Shown: positions 1-9,543, counted from the first letter of the stretch. The stretch is 64,000 nucleotides of DNA from Nocardioides faecalis (GCF_018388425.1 NZ_CP074406.1:3472001-3536000), one strand, 5' to 3'. Notes: generated by a model from the sequence alone, not told the origin. Numbers and translations are program-made.

Positions 1-69
1 GATGGTGAGGAACGCGAACCAGTTGACTCCGGCAGCCCAGTCCTCAAGCCAGCGCAGTACGGCGTCCAC
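1..69 (-). CDS. N-terminal fragment of a hypothetical, probably membrane-associated protein
   Basis: This reading frame runs off the left edge, so only the first 23 residues are visible (it begins MDAVLRWLEDW when GTG is read as Met). I chose the GTG at 67-69 because GAGGAG lies five bases upstream; an in-frame GTG two codons earlier is also possible. The residues after position 15 turn hydrophobic (WFAFLTI), as in the first membrane segment of many small integral membrane proteins. Nothing identifies the family. The 149 bases between this start and the end of hspR show no further gene. Confidence 0.5.
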   Translation of the reverse strand, partial: MDAVLRWLEDWAAGVNWFAFLTI

Positions 70-218
70 GCACACTCCTCGTCCCGCCAGTGCCGGACGA
101 GTGCCCCATTGCCTCGCCGCTCCGACGCGCCGAGGTTAGTGCCTGTGGCGGCCGACGCACAGTGCCGTCCCGGTCACACCCCGAGTCGGGCCCGGGAGAT
201 GCACCGCGCGGCGGGTGC

Positions 219-755
219 TCAGGGCCGGCGACGCCAGACGACCACGGCCTGCCCGGCCGTGGTGGCCCGCAGTGCGGGCAGGTTGCTGCGCGAGGGCTGC
301 GGGGCTGCGGGGCTGCGGACCGCCTCGCGCAGCGCCTCGCGGGTGGCCTCGAGCTCGGCGACGAGCTCGGCGTTGCGGTCCCGCAGCGCCTCGACGGCGT
401 TCTCGAGGTCGAGGATGCGGCGCACGCCCTCGATACCGATGCCCGCGGCGGTGAGGTCGGCGATCATCCGCAGCCGCTCGATGTCGCGGTAGGAGTAGCG
501 GCGCCCGCCGCCGCCGGTGCGCCCGGGCGTGATCAGGCCGACCCGTTCGTAGGTGCGCAGCGTCTGCGGGTGCAGCCCGGAGAGCTGGGCGGCGACGCTG
601 ATCACGAAGACGGCCTCGTTCTCCCCCGGCGGGCCGGGGACACCCGCGCCACTCGCCGGCCGCGCGCGGGCGGTGTGGGCACCGGCCGCAGGAACCTGGT
701 CGCCGCGGCCGCCGCTGCGGCCGTCCCGGCCGCCGGCGCGAGTGCCGGCGGCCAT
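219..755 (-). CDS. hspR: MerR-family heat-shock repressor HspR
   Basis: This is the last gene of dnaK-grpE-dnaJ-hspR and the likely repressor of the operon. A MerR-type helix-turn-helix spans about residues 50-72 (VISVAAQLSGLHPQTLRTYE), followed by the wing with RRYSYRDIERL. A coiled segment (about 115-145) can dimerise it. In actinobacteria HspR binds HAIR sites with DnaK as co-repressor, and a HAIR-like site lies upstream of dnaK here. The ATG at 755 overlaps the dnaJ stop as ATGA, implying translational coupling. The first 48 residues are Gly/Ala/Arg-rich and unlike the family, which normally starts close to the HTH, so the true start may be internal. The C-terminal tail after 150 is also low complexity. 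Confidence 0.9.
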   Translation of the reverse strand: MAAGTRAGGRDGRSGGRGDQVPAAGAHTARARPASGAGVPGPPGENEAVFVISVAAQLSGLHPQTLRTYERVGLITPGRTGGGGRRYSYRDIERLRMIADLTAAGIGIEGVRRILDLENAVEALRDRNAELVAELEATREALREAVRSPAAPQPSRSNLPALRATTAGQAVVVWRRRP

Positions 756-1921
756 CAGTTCCCTGCCTCGAAGAGCCCGGCACGCAGCCGGGTGCCGGCG
801 GTCGCGGCGGCGTAGGCCTCCAGCGCCTCCCGCGCGGCAGGGTCGAGGTGGCTGGGCACCTGGACCTGCACGGTGGCGAGCAGGTCGCCCTTCGTGCCGT
901 CGGCCAGCGTGGCGCCCTTGCCGCGCACCCGGAACGTGCGCCCGTCGGGGGTCCCGGCGGGCACCCGCAGGGTGACCGGAGGCCCGTCCAGGGTGGGCAC
1001 GGAGATCTCCGCGCCGAGCGCGAGCTCGGGGAAGGAGACCGGCACGTCGACGGTGAGGTGATTGCCCTTGCGGCCGAACACGCGGTGCGGGGCGACCTTG
1101 ACGGTGACGTACAGGTCGCCCGCCGGGCCGCCGTTCTCACCGGGAGCGCCCTTGCCGCGCAGCCGGATCCGCTGTCCGTCCTTGACGCCGGCGGGCAGCT
1201 TGGCCTGGATCTTGCGGGTGGAGCGGCCGCGTCCCGATCCGTGGCAGGTGGGGCACGGCTCGTCGTACACGAGCTGGCGACCACCGCAGGCCGGGCAGGT
1301 CTCGTTCATCGAGAACGCCCCGCCGACCGAGGCCGTGACGAAGCCGGTGCCCTCACAGGTCGCGCACACGTGCGGGCGGGTGCCGGGCTTGCCGCCGGTG
1401 CCGTTGCAGGTGGGGCAGGCGGCGTCGGAGGCCAGGCGCAGCGAGACGGTGACGCCCTCGAGGGCGTCGGTGAAGCCGATGGTGGTGGAGGTCTCCTGGT
1501 CCGCGCCCCGGGTGGCGCGCGGCGCCCGGCGACCGCCGAAGCCTCCGCCGCCCCCGAACAGGTCCCCGAAGAGGTCGCCGAACCCGCCGCCGCCGCCGCG
1601 CTCGCGGAACAGGTCCTCCATGTTGACCCCGCCGCCACCGAAGCCACCGCCGCCGGCCGGGAAGCCGCCGCGGCTGAACAGCTCGCGGGCCTCGTCGTAC
1701 TTCTTGCGCTTGTCGGCGTCGCCGAGGACGTCGTAGGCCTCGGCGACCGCCTTGAACTTCTCGTGCTTGGCGGTGTCGTCGGGGTTGGAGTCAGGGTGGT
1801 TGGCGCGGGCGAGCTTGCGGTAGGCCTTCTTGATCTCGTCCGCGGACGCGGTCTTGGCCACGCCGAGCTCGGCGTAGAAGTCCTTGGTGGCCCAGTCGGA
1901 CCGGATCGTGTCGTCACTCAT
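755..1921 (-). CDS. dnaJ: Chaperone DnaJ (Hsp40)
   Basis: This is the co-chaperone that delivers substrates to DnaK and stimulates its ATPase, in the cytoplasm. The J domain occupies residues 14-76 with the HPD triad at 42-44. A Gly/Phe-rich linker (84-130) follows, then a zinc-binding region with four cysteine pairs (C169/C172, C186/C189, C209/C212, C223/C226) and the C-terminal beta domains. Length (388 aa) is normal for type I DnaJ. The third zinc motif reads CPACGGRQ instead of CxxCxGxG, so its last Gly is lost, although the cysteines remain. The gene follows grpE after 195 bases and overlaps hspR by four bases (ATGA). Confidence 0.97.
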   Translation of the reverse strand: MSDDTIRSDWATKDFYAELGVAKTASADEIKKAYRKLARANHPDSNPDDTAKHEKFKAVAEAYDVLGDADKRKKYDEARELFSRGGFPAGGGGFGGGGVNMEDLFRERGGGGGFGDLFGDLFGGGGGFGGRRAPRATRGADQETSTTIGFTDALEGVTVSLRLASDAACPTCNGTGGKPGTRPHVCATCEGTGFVTASVGGAFSMNETCPACGGRQLVYDEPCPTCHGSGRGRSTRKIQAKLPAGVKDGQRIRLRGKGAPGENGGPAGDLYVTVKVAPHRVFGRKGNHLTVDVPVSFPELALGAEISVPTLDGPPVTLRVPAGTPDGRTFRVRGKGATLADGTKGDLLATVQVQVPSHLDPAAREALEAYAAATAGTRLRAGLFEAGN

Positions 1922-1962
1922 CGCGACTCCTCCCCCTTCCTCTCGTTGGTGTGGTCGGTGTT

Positions 1963-2007
1963 GTCATCCGCGCTGTCATCCGCGTTGTCATCCGCGGGCC
2001 ATCCGCG
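1963..2007. repeat. 12-nt tandem repeat between grpE and dnaJ
   Basis: Three consecutive copies of a 12-nt unit (GTCATCCGCGCT, GTCATCCGCGTT, GTCATCCGCGGG) are followed by a partial fourth (CCATCCGCG). They lie in the grpE-dnaJ spacer, about 40 bases upstream of the dnaJ start on the coding strand. No coding role is visible. It may be a slippage product, or it may shape the 5' end of the dnaJ-hspR part of the message. Confidence 0.8.
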
Positions 2008-2064
2008 CCGCGGCCGGTGTGCTGGCCGGTACGGCGACCGCGGGCGCTGCGCTCCCACGCAGTG

Positions 2065-2103
2065 TCGCGTGGCGCACCCGGGGTGACCGGGTGCGCCACG
2101 CGA
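2065..2103 (-). terminator. Perfect 17-bp hairpin between grpE and dnaJ (attenuator or processing site)
   Basis: Two 17-nt arms, TCGCGTGGCGCACCCGG at 2065-2081 and its exact reverse complement at 2087-2103, enclose a five-base loop. The hairpin starts only 14 bases after the grpE stop on the transcribed strand. There is no U-tract, so it is not a canonical intrinsic terminator. It could reduce read-through into dnaJ-hspR, or protect the 3' end of a dnaK-grpE message. That function is inference; the inverted repeat itself is certain. Confidence 0.6.
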
Positions 2104-2116
2104 GGTGCCACGACCT

Positions 2117-2763
2117 TCAGCCGTCGGCCGGGTCGACCACGAGGACCTGGGCGGCGCGCACGACGCGCTCGCCGATCTTGTAGCCGGCCTTGGCGACCAC
2201 CTTGCAGGTGGTCACCTCGACGTCGGGGTCGGTGCCCACGTGGGACAGCGCCTCGTGGACCGTCGGGTCGAACGCGTCGCCCGGCGTACCGAACTTGACC
2301 AGGCCCAGCCCGGCGACGGTGTGCTCGAGCTGCTCGGCGACGGCCTTGAAGCCACCTTCGAGCGGCTCGTGCTCGCGGGCTCGGTCGATCGTGTCGAGGA
2401 CCTCGACGATCGGAGCGAGCGCGGCGTACGTCGCGTTCTCCCGGATCAGCTCGCGGTCGCGCTCCACGCGGCGCTTGTAGTTGAGGAACTCCGCCTGCAG
2501 CCGCTGCAGGTCGAGCGTCCGCTCCTCCAGCGCCATCTTGGTGACGGCGAGCTCGTCGGCCTCCGGGTCGGGCTCGGCGGCCGGCTCGGCGCCGGCGTCC
2601 GGCTCCGAGCCGGCACCCTCGCCGGACTCGTCCGCGGCACCCGTCGCGCCCTCGGCGGCATCTGCCGCGTCGGGCGCCACGGCGCCGCCCTGCGGGGAGG
2701 GAGCCGTCCCGCCCTCGGCGGGCGGCCCCTCCTCCGGGTTCACGGAGCCGACGTTGTCGTCGC

Positions 2764-2767
<4 letters not shown>
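2117..2767 (-). CDS. grpE: Nucleotide exchange factor GrpE
   Basis: GrpE releases ADP from DnaK and so resets the chaperone cycle. The first 75 or so residues are acidic and low complexity (Glu/Pro/Ala/Gly), as in actinobacterial GrpE. A long helical region begins near [20 protein letters not shown], the dimerising coiled coil. The C-terminal beta domain ends in [15 protein letters not shown] and contains the family signature region [15 protein letters not shown]. Length is 216 aa. The start overlaps the dnaK stop as ATGA, so the two are translationally coupled. The gene is second in the HspR-controlled operon. Confidence 0.96.
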
Positions 2768-4617
<1,850 letters not shown>

Positions 4618-4688
4618 GTTGATTCCTCCGTTGTGTGGTGCGTGATCCGGTCCGCGCGTCCCGCGGGGCGGGACGTCGAAGCAAGATA

Positions 4689-4709
4689 GTTGAGCCTGTT
4701 GGACTCAAG
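4689..4709. promoter_or_regulatory. HAIR-like HspR operator upstream of dnaK
   Basis: On the plus strand the site reads GTTGAGC-N7-ACTCAAG. The known HspR-associated inverted repeat consensus is CTTGAGT-N7-ACTCAAG. The right half is perfect and the left differs only at its outermost and innermost positions. On the dnaK strand it lies between a TTGAGT and a TATCTT, so it probably overlaps the promoter itself. The operon carries its own hspR, which supports autoregulation. Confidence 0.8.
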
Positions 4710-4827
4710 TCTGTCACAGGTCTCAACGGCACCTGGCCGGGGGTTGTTCCCGGCCGGCGGAGAAGTTTTCGGCGGGTCGCCGCAGAGGGCGCCGGGACGG
4801 CGCGGGCGGCGAACGACGGGGCGGCGG

Positions 4828-5427
4828 TCAGCCGACCTGGATGCGGATCTCGTTGCTCGCGATGTTGCGGTCGCGGTCGACGACGCGGAACCGGTTCAGC
4901 CCGGACTGGCCGGTGAAGATGTAGCTGGAGAACGTGCCGTTGGTGACGTTCACGCTGGCGGGGAACTCCGACCAGCCGCCGTCCTGCCAGCGCTCGACCC
5001 ACAGGATCGCGCCCTCGCCGCCGGGGTAGACGCCGCTGAACTGGATCCGCTCGTCCGCGCGGACGGCGTTGGTGGCGGCCTGGAGCGAGATCTTCTCGGC
5101 GTCCTCGGACTCGCTCTCGGACTCCGAGGGCTCGGCCTCGGCCTCGCCCTCCTCCTCGGGGACGACCTCGTCGGCGCCGTCGGTGTGCAGCGTGATCCGG
5201 GGCCCGGTCTCCGAGGTCGTCTCCACCGGGCTGGGCAGGTACATCGACCCGCCGGTGGTGCTGCCGCCGGCAGCGGAGGCGTCGTCGCCGCCGAGGCCGA
5301 GCATGCGAGTGCCGGCGAGCGCGACGAGCGCCACCACCAGCCCGACCCCGAGCGCGACCGCGACCAGCGCCACCAGCCCGTTGATGACGGCTCGGTCCGC
5401 GCCTGGTCCGGGTCGCTGCTCGCTCAC
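4828..5427 (-). CDS. Membrane-anchored hypothetical protein with Ig-like C-terminal domain
   Basis: I do not recognise the family. A single hydrophobic segment (about residues 15-43, NGLVALVAVALGVGLVVALV and onward) would anchor it with the bulk outside. A Ser/Glu-rich acidic spacer (about 98-112, alternating S and E) separates the anchor from a C-terminal beta-rich domain of about 85 residues. That domain ends NRFRVVDRDRNIASNEIRIQVG, resembling a bacterial Ig or fibronectin-like fold. It is upstream of and on the same strand as dnaK, but about 210 bases of dnaK promoter region separate them. It may be a small cell-surface or periplasmic-type binding domain. The start is the ATG at 5427; no strong ribosome site helps decide. 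Confidence 0.65.
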   Translation of the reverse strand: MSEQRPGPGADRAVINGLVALVAVALGVGLVVALVALAGTRMLGLGGDDASAAGGSTTGGSMYLPSPVETTSETGPRITLHTDGADEVVPEEEGEAEAEPSESESESEDAEKISLQAATNAVRADERIQFSGVYPGGEGAILWVERWQDGGWSEFPASVNVTNGTFSSYIFTGQSGLNRFRVVDRDRNIASNEIRIQVG

Positions 5428-5456
5428 TCGGCCATTGTCCGGGAGGGTGGGTGAAA

Positions 5457-5888
5457 TCAGAAACCGCGTGTCCAGACGACCTGTTCATACAGGCGCCGCG
5501 AGCGCCAGCCCGCCGGCGTGCGCACGAAGGTGTGGCGGTAGATGCCGCCGACCTCGACGACCCGCTCCCCGCCGCGGCCGTCCGAGATCCGCATTGGGTT
5601 GTCGAAGTAGGCCAGCACGTCGGCGGAGTCGTCGCCCTCGGCGAAGTCGAAGCCGACCTGGCCGACAGTGTGCAACCGATGGCGGGAGAACGCCGGCAGC
5701 GCCTCGGCCAGCCACGCCTTGACGGCCGGGTAGGCATCCACGACGCCACCGGACTCGGAGTAGTCGATGAGCGCGTCGGGCGTGAAGACCGTGTCCAGCA
5801 GGTCGAAGTCACCGGTGTCGACCGCGACGGTGTAGCGGGTCAGCGCATCGGTGATCTGCGCCCGGTCGATCAGCTCCTGCAGGTCCAT
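5457..5888 (-). CDS. SnoaL/NTF2-like domain protein
   Basis: This is a 143-residue protein with the cone-shaped NTF2/SnoaL pattern. An N-terminal helix (MDLQELIDRAQITDALTRYT) is followed by a segment around DTVFTPDALIDYSES and a beta-rich C-terminus ending YRHTFVRTPAGWRSRRLYEQ. Related proteins are small dehydratases, isomerases or ligand binders, and many sit in steroid or polyketide pathways. The ATG at 5888 has AAGGAG five bases upstream; an upstream in-frame ATG would add a 16-residue poor-quality leader, so I rejected it. Its neighbours point to small hydrophobic substrate metabolism. The exact reaction cannot be read from sequence. Confidence 0.82.
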   Translation of the reverse strand: MDLQELIDRAQITDALTRYTVAVDTGDFDLLDTVFTPDALIDYSESGGVVDAYPAVKAWLAEALPAFSRHRLHTVGQVGFDFAEGDDSADVLAYFDNPMRISDGRGGERVVEVGGIYRHTFVRTPAGWRSRRLYEQVVWTRGF

Positions 5889-5922
5889 GGATGCTCCTTT
5901 GCACGGTGTTGCACTGCCGGGC

Positions 5923-5990
5923 GCACCGCTTCCCAAGCGAATTTGTCGAGAATCCGGCCGATCGCGACAAATCTGCTTGGGAAGCGGTGC
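5923..5990. repeat. Long inverted repeat (26-nt arms) after the nitroreductase-fold gene
   Basis: Arms at 5923-5948 and 5965-5990 match at 24 of 26 positions around a 16-base loop. The repeat directly abuts the stop codon of the gene that ends at 5991 and lies 35 bases upstream of the SnoaL-like gene start. It could be an intrinsic-type terminator for the upstream gene, but the arms contain AT-rich parts and are longer than usual terminators. A small mobile (MITE-like) element remnant or a regulator site is also possible. Confidence 0.6.
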
Positions 5991-6476
5991 TCAGCGAGGC
6001 TCGAGTACGACGACCGGGATCTCCCGGTCGGTCCAGGACTGGTAGTTGTCGAAGTCGGCGTAGAGGTCGACCAGGCGCGGCCACAGCGCGGCCCGCTCGA
6101 CCGGGTCGGCGACCCGGGCCCGCACCTTGCGGTCGCGCTCGCGGGGCAGGTGGATGGTGGTCTCCGGGTTCGCCAGCAGGTTGTGGAACCACTGCGGGTT
6201 CTTCGGCAGCCCGCCCTGGGAGGCGACCACGACGGTGCGCGGGCCGTCGGGCAGGTAGAGCAGCGGGGTGGTGAACCGCTTGCCGCTCTTGCGACCGACG
6301 TGGTCGAGCAGCAGCACCGGGACCGGCTTCTTCCAGCCCGCCCCGATCCGCCACGTCGCGCCGATCCGCCCGTTGGTCAGCCGGAAGAGCGCGACGTTGC
6401 CCTTGGCGCCGTACTTGATGAGCGAGGCGACGATCGGCTTGTCGAGTCCTTGCGGCTTCTCCTTGGGCAGCGCCAT
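5991..6476 (-). CDS. Deazaflavin (F420)-dependent nitroreductase-family protein (Ddn/FDOR type)
   Basis: A 161-residue protein of the split beta-barrel family that binds F420 in actinobacteria. The most characteristic stretch is HVGRKSGKRFTTPLLYLPDG followed by VVASQGGLPKNPQWFHNL and ERDRKVRARV. Family members reduce nitro compounds, quinones or enone substrates using F420H2. The ATG at 6476 is divergent from an F420-dependent LLM oxidoreductase, and a KstR-like dyad lies in the 45-base gap. That pairing implies both use the same deazaflavin cofactor in one pathway, probably steroid or other isoprenoid breakdown. The substrate is unknown. Confidence 0.88.
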   Translation of the reverse strand: MALPKEKPQGLDKPIVASLIKYGAKGNVALFRLTNGRIGATWRIGAGWKKPVPVLLLDHVGRKSGKRFTTPLLYLPDGPRTVVVASQGGLPKNPQWFHNLLANPETTIHLPRERDRKVRARVADPVERAALWPRLVDLYADFDNYQSWTDREIPVVVLEPR

Positions 6477-6497
6477 GGGCTCACTCTGGCACAAACC

Positions 6498-6511
6498 TAG
6501 AACACGTTCTA
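6498..6511. promoter_or_regulatory. KstR-like operator between the F420 genes
   Basis: The sequence TAGAACACGTTCTA fits the published KstR consensus TNNAACNNGTTNNA exactly, with symmetric outer bases as well (TAGAAC/GTTCTA). It sits 10 bases before the LLM oxidoreductase ATG and 21 bases before the divergent nitroreductase-fold ATG, so one bound TetR-type dimer could control both. KstR represses cholesterol and steroid catabolism in mycobacteria and rhodococci. No kstR gene is in this window. Confidence 0.75.
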
Positions 6512-6521
6512 CTGTGCGGGG

Positions 6522-7412
6522 ATGCGCTTCTCCTTCGCGGAGGGCATGACCCATGCCCGCTACTACGCGCCCCTGGCCCAGGCCTGCGAGACCAACGGCT
6601 TCACCTCGATGACGATCGCGGACAGCCTGATCTATCCGAAGGAGTCGGACTCCAAGTACCCCTACACCGACACCGGGGACCGGGAGTTCCTGCTCGGCAA
6701 GGAGTTCATCGAGACCTTCATCCTGTGCGCGCACCTGTTCGCGGTGACCGAGACGCTGCGGCTCACCCCGTTCGTGCTCAAGCTGCCGGTGCGCCCGCCG
6801 GTGCTGGCGGCCAAGCAGGCCTCCTCCCTGGCGTTCCTGTCCGGCAACCGGCTCGGCCTGGGTGTCGGGCTCTCGCCGTGGCCCGAAGACTTCGCCGCCC
6901 TCGGCGTGCCGTGGGAGCGCCGCGGCAAGCGGATGGACGAGTGCATGGACATCCTGCGCGGGCTCACCCAGCCCGGCGAGGAGCCGACCTTCTTCGGCTA
7001 CGACGGCGAGTTCTTCTCCTTCGAGCCGCTGCAGCAGTGCCCCGCCCCGACCGAGCGGATCCCGCTGCTGGTCGGCGGCCACTCGGACGCGGCCCTGCGC
7101 CGCGCCGTGCGCAAGGGCGACGGCTGGATGCACGCCGGCGGCGACGGCGAGGAGCTCGACCGCCTCCTCGACCGGCTCGCCGAGATCCGCAAGGAGGAGG
7201 GCGACGACCGCGACGACTTCGAGGTGCACGTCATCTCCTACGACGCCTACACCCCCGACGGCGTACGACGCCTCGAGGACCGCGGCGTCACCGACTGCAT
7301 CGTGGGCTTCCGGATCCCCTACATCCAAGGCCCCGACCCCGAGCCGCTGGAGAAGAAGGTCGCTCACCTCGAGCAGTACGCCGAGAGCGTGATCGCGAAG
7401 GTGAACGGGTGA
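6522..7412 (+). CDS. LLM-class F420-dependent oxidoreductase
   Basis: A 296-residue luciferase-like TIM-barrel protein. It begins MRFSFAEGMTH and shows family features such as LAAKQASSLAFLSGNRLGLG and PWPEDFAALG, then WERRGKRMDECMDILRGL and IPLLVGGHSDAALRRAVRKG for phosphate and cofactor binding. It would transfer hydride between F420 and an organic substrate in the cytoplasm. The start is ten bases after a KstR-like dyad, and the stop overlaps the next gene as GTGA. A mycobacterial KstR-regulon LLM protein (Rv3520c, from memory) is of the same class, which supports but does not prove a steroid role. Confidence 0.9.
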   Translation: MRFSFAEGMTHARYYAPLAQACETNGFTSMTIADSLIYPKESDSKYPYTDTGDREFLLGKEFIETFILCAHLFAVTETLRLTPFVLKLPVRPPVLAAKQASSLAFLSGNRLGLGVGLSPWPEDFAALGVPWERRGKRMDECMDILRGLTQPGEEPTFFGYDGEFFSFEPLQQCPAPTERIPLLVGGHSDAALRRAVRKGDGWMHAGGDGEELDRLLDRLAEIRKEEGDDRDDFEVHVISYDAYTPDGVRRLEDRGVTDCIVGFRIPYIQGPDPEPLEKKVAHLEQYAESVIAKVNG

Positions 7413-8581
7413 GCGCCGCTCCCCCCGGCAGCCTGGGCCTGACCGCGCCGCTGACCGAGGCGATCACCGAGGCGGAGGAGCTGATCGCCAACGCGCCGTT
7501 CATCCGCACCGAGGCGGACCGGCTCGAGGGCTACGACTACCTCGCCGGCCGGATCCGGATGGCGATGCAGACGGCGTTCGACTACGACCTCGCCCAGCCG
7601 CTGTTCATCAACCCCACCCACCAGTTCTCCCGCCAGGGCCTGGACAACCCGGACGCGATCTACTTCTACGCCTACCTCGTCGAGGGCGCCGAGTACGTCG
7701 TCCGCGGCCGTCGCGGCACGTCGGCGGACCTGTCGTTCCAGGTGATGGGCGGCGGCTACAGCGCCGACTCCGCACCGCCGTCGCTGCTGGCGTTCGACGA
7801 CCGCGAGCTCGACATCGCCGAGGACGGCTCGTTCGAGTTCACCTACGTCGCCGAGCCGGGCGCGAAGACGCTGATCGTGCGCGAGGTCTTCAACGACTGG
7901 GACGCCGAGACCCGCGGCACGCTCACCATCGAGCGCACCGACACGATCGGGAAGCCGCGGGCGCCGCTGACCGAGGCACTGCTGCGCAAGAAGTACGAGG
8001 TGGCGGCCCGCTCGCTGGTCGGCTCCATCCAGACGTGGTTCGCGTTCCCGCACTTCTTCCAGTACAAGGAGCCGGTCAACACCCTCACCGTCCCGGCGTC
8101 CACGCCGGGCGGGCTGCCGTCGCAGTTCTCCTCGATCGGGCACTACGAGCTCGCCGAGGACGAGGCGATGGTGGTGACGGTGCCGGTGTGCGAGGACTGC
8201 GCCTACCAGGCGATCCAGATCGGCTCGGACTGGTACGCCTCCACCGACTACGAGACCCACCAGACCTCGCTGACCAAGGCACAGGCGGTGGCGGGCGACG
8301 ACGGTCTGCTGCGGTTCGTGATCTCCGAGCGCCCACCGGGACCGGGCGGCTCCCCGAGTGCCAACTGGCTGGAGACGCTGGGGCACCGCACCGGGCCGAT
8401 CATGCTGCGCTGGCAGCAGCTGAGCCGCCCCCTGGGCGCCGCGGACGGCCCCGTGGTGGAGGTGATGAAGGTGGACGAGGTGCCGGCGCGGGTGCCGGGG
8501 ATCGTCGGCCTCACCGAGGATGAGCACACCGCCCGGATCGCCGCGCGGCAGCGGGCCGTGGCGCGCCGGATGATCAGCTGA
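7409..8581 (+). CDS. DUF1214-like domain protein
   Basis: A 390-residue protein starting at a GTG that overlaps the preceding stop (GTGA). The C-terminal half looks like the DUF1214 fold: FQYKEPVNTLTVPAS, the YELAEDEAMVVTVPV strand pattern and SADWxE-like SANWLETLGHRTGPIMLRW. The N-terminal half (NPTHQFSRQGLDNPDAIYFY and onward) resembles the part that usually accompanies DUF1214/DUF1254 domains. The biochemical function of the family is not established. Coupling to an F420 oxidoreductase behind a KstR-like site suggests an accessory step in lipid or steroid breakdown. No signal peptide is evident, unlike many DUF1254 proteins. Confidence 0.75.
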   Translation: MSAAPPGSLGLTAPLTEAITEAEELIANAPFIRTEADRLEGYDYLAGRIRMAMQTAFDYDLAQPLFINPTHQFSRQGLDNPDAIYFYAYLVEGAEYVVRGRRGTSADLSFQVMGGGYSADSAPPSLLAFDDRELDIAEDGSFEFTYVAEPGAKTLIVREVFNDWDAETRGTLTIERTDTIGKPRAPLTEALLRKKYEVAARSLVGSIQTWFAFPHFFQYKEPVNTLTVPASTPGGLPSQFSSIGHYELAEDEAMVVTVPVCEDCAYQAIQIGSDWYASTDYETHQTSLTKAQAVAGDDGLLRFVISERPPGPGGSPSANWLETLGHRTGPIMLRWQQLSRPLGAADGPVVEVMKVDEVPARVPGIVGLTEDEHTARIAARQRAVARRMIS

Positions 8582-8646
8582 CGCCCGGCGCCACGGCGGG
8601 TCGCAAAGCGCCGCCGAGCACGGGTCGGGCGTGTGAGGATCGCGGC

Positions 8647-9528
8647 ATGGACGAACGCATCGCACTCGACCTGCCCGACGGCCGCGTGCTGGACGTGCGC
8701 GTCTCCGGGCCCGCGGACGGGGTCCCGCTGCTGTGGCACCACGGCACGCCGGGCTGCAGCCTGCAGACCCGCGCGATGGCGGCGGCGACCGCGGAGCGCG
8801 GGCTGCGGCTGGTCACCTACTCCCGCGCCGGCGCGGTCGGCTCCACCCGGCGGCCGGGACGTCTGGTCGCGGACGTCGCCGACGACATGGCCGCGGTCGC
8901 CGACCACCTGGGCGTCGAGGAGTTCCTGACCGGCGGCGCCTCCGGCGGCGGTCCGCACGCGCTGGCCACCGGCGCGGGTCTCCCCGACCGGGTGCTGGCC
9001 GTGCTCGCCGTGTGCTGCGTGAAGCCGTACGTCGACCAGCCGGACTTCCTGGACGGCATGGGCGCCGACAACGTCGAGGAGTTCGGGCTCGCACTGCAGG
9101 GCGAGGAGGCGCTGATGCCGTTCCTCGAGCGGGAACGCGAGGCCGTCCTCGCCACGGACGCCGAGGGCGTCGTCGCGACCATGGCGTCCCTGCTGCCCGA
9201 CGTCGACCGCGCCGTGCTGACCAGTGAGGTGGGCGAGGACCTCGTCACCGGACTGAAGAGCGGCGTGCAGGAGCTGTACGGGTGGTTGGACGACGACCTG
9301 GCGTTCACCCGCGACTGGGGCTTCGCCCTCGACGATCTCTCCGTGCCGTCCTACCTGTGGCAGGGCAGCGAGGACCTCATGGTGCCGTTCCACCACGGCG
9401 AGTGGCTCGCCGCCCGCATCCCGGGCGTCGTGCCGCACCTGGTGCCGGGCGAGGGCCACCTGTCCATCGCGGTCGGCTCCTTCGGCCCGATGCTGGACGA
9501 GCTGCTCGCCCACGTCCCGCGCAGCTGA
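8647..9528 (+). CDS. Alpha/beta-fold hydrolase
   Basis: A 293-residue hydrolase. The oxyanion-loop motif HHGTPG is at residues 31-36. The nucleophile elbow GGASGGG places the catalytic Ser at 99, and a late GEGHLSI supplies the catalytic His. The acid is probably the Asp in SEDLMVPF. Such enzymes cleave esters, lactones or carbon-carbon bonds; the loop HGTPGCS is common in a large actinobacterial group annotated only as hydrolases. It starts 65 bases after the DUF1214-like gene and ends just before a second KstR-like dyad. It may be transcribed with the upstream F420 genes. Confidence 0.9.
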   Translation: MDERIALDLPDGRVLDVRVSGPADGVPLLWHHGTPGCSLQTRAMAAATAERGLRLVTYSRAGAVGSTRRPGRLVADVADDMAAVADHLGVEEFLTGGASGGGPHALATGAGLPDRVLAVLAVCCVKPYVDQPDFLDGMGADNVEEFGLALQGEEALMPFLEREREAVLATDAEGVVATMASLLPDVDRAVLTSEVGEDLVTGLKSGVQELYGWLDDDLAFTRDWGFALDDLSVPSYLWQGSEDLMVPFHHGEWLAARIPGVVPHLVPGEGHLSIAVGSFGPMLDELLAHVPRS

Positions 9529-9543
9529 CTCCTTCCCCAAAAC

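Noticed and set aside
136..1284. Long Arg/Pro-rich reading frame on the minus strand over dnaJ and hspR
   Set aside because: It is a shadow of the other frames in very GC-rich DNA; it lacks any domain and overlaps two certain genes.
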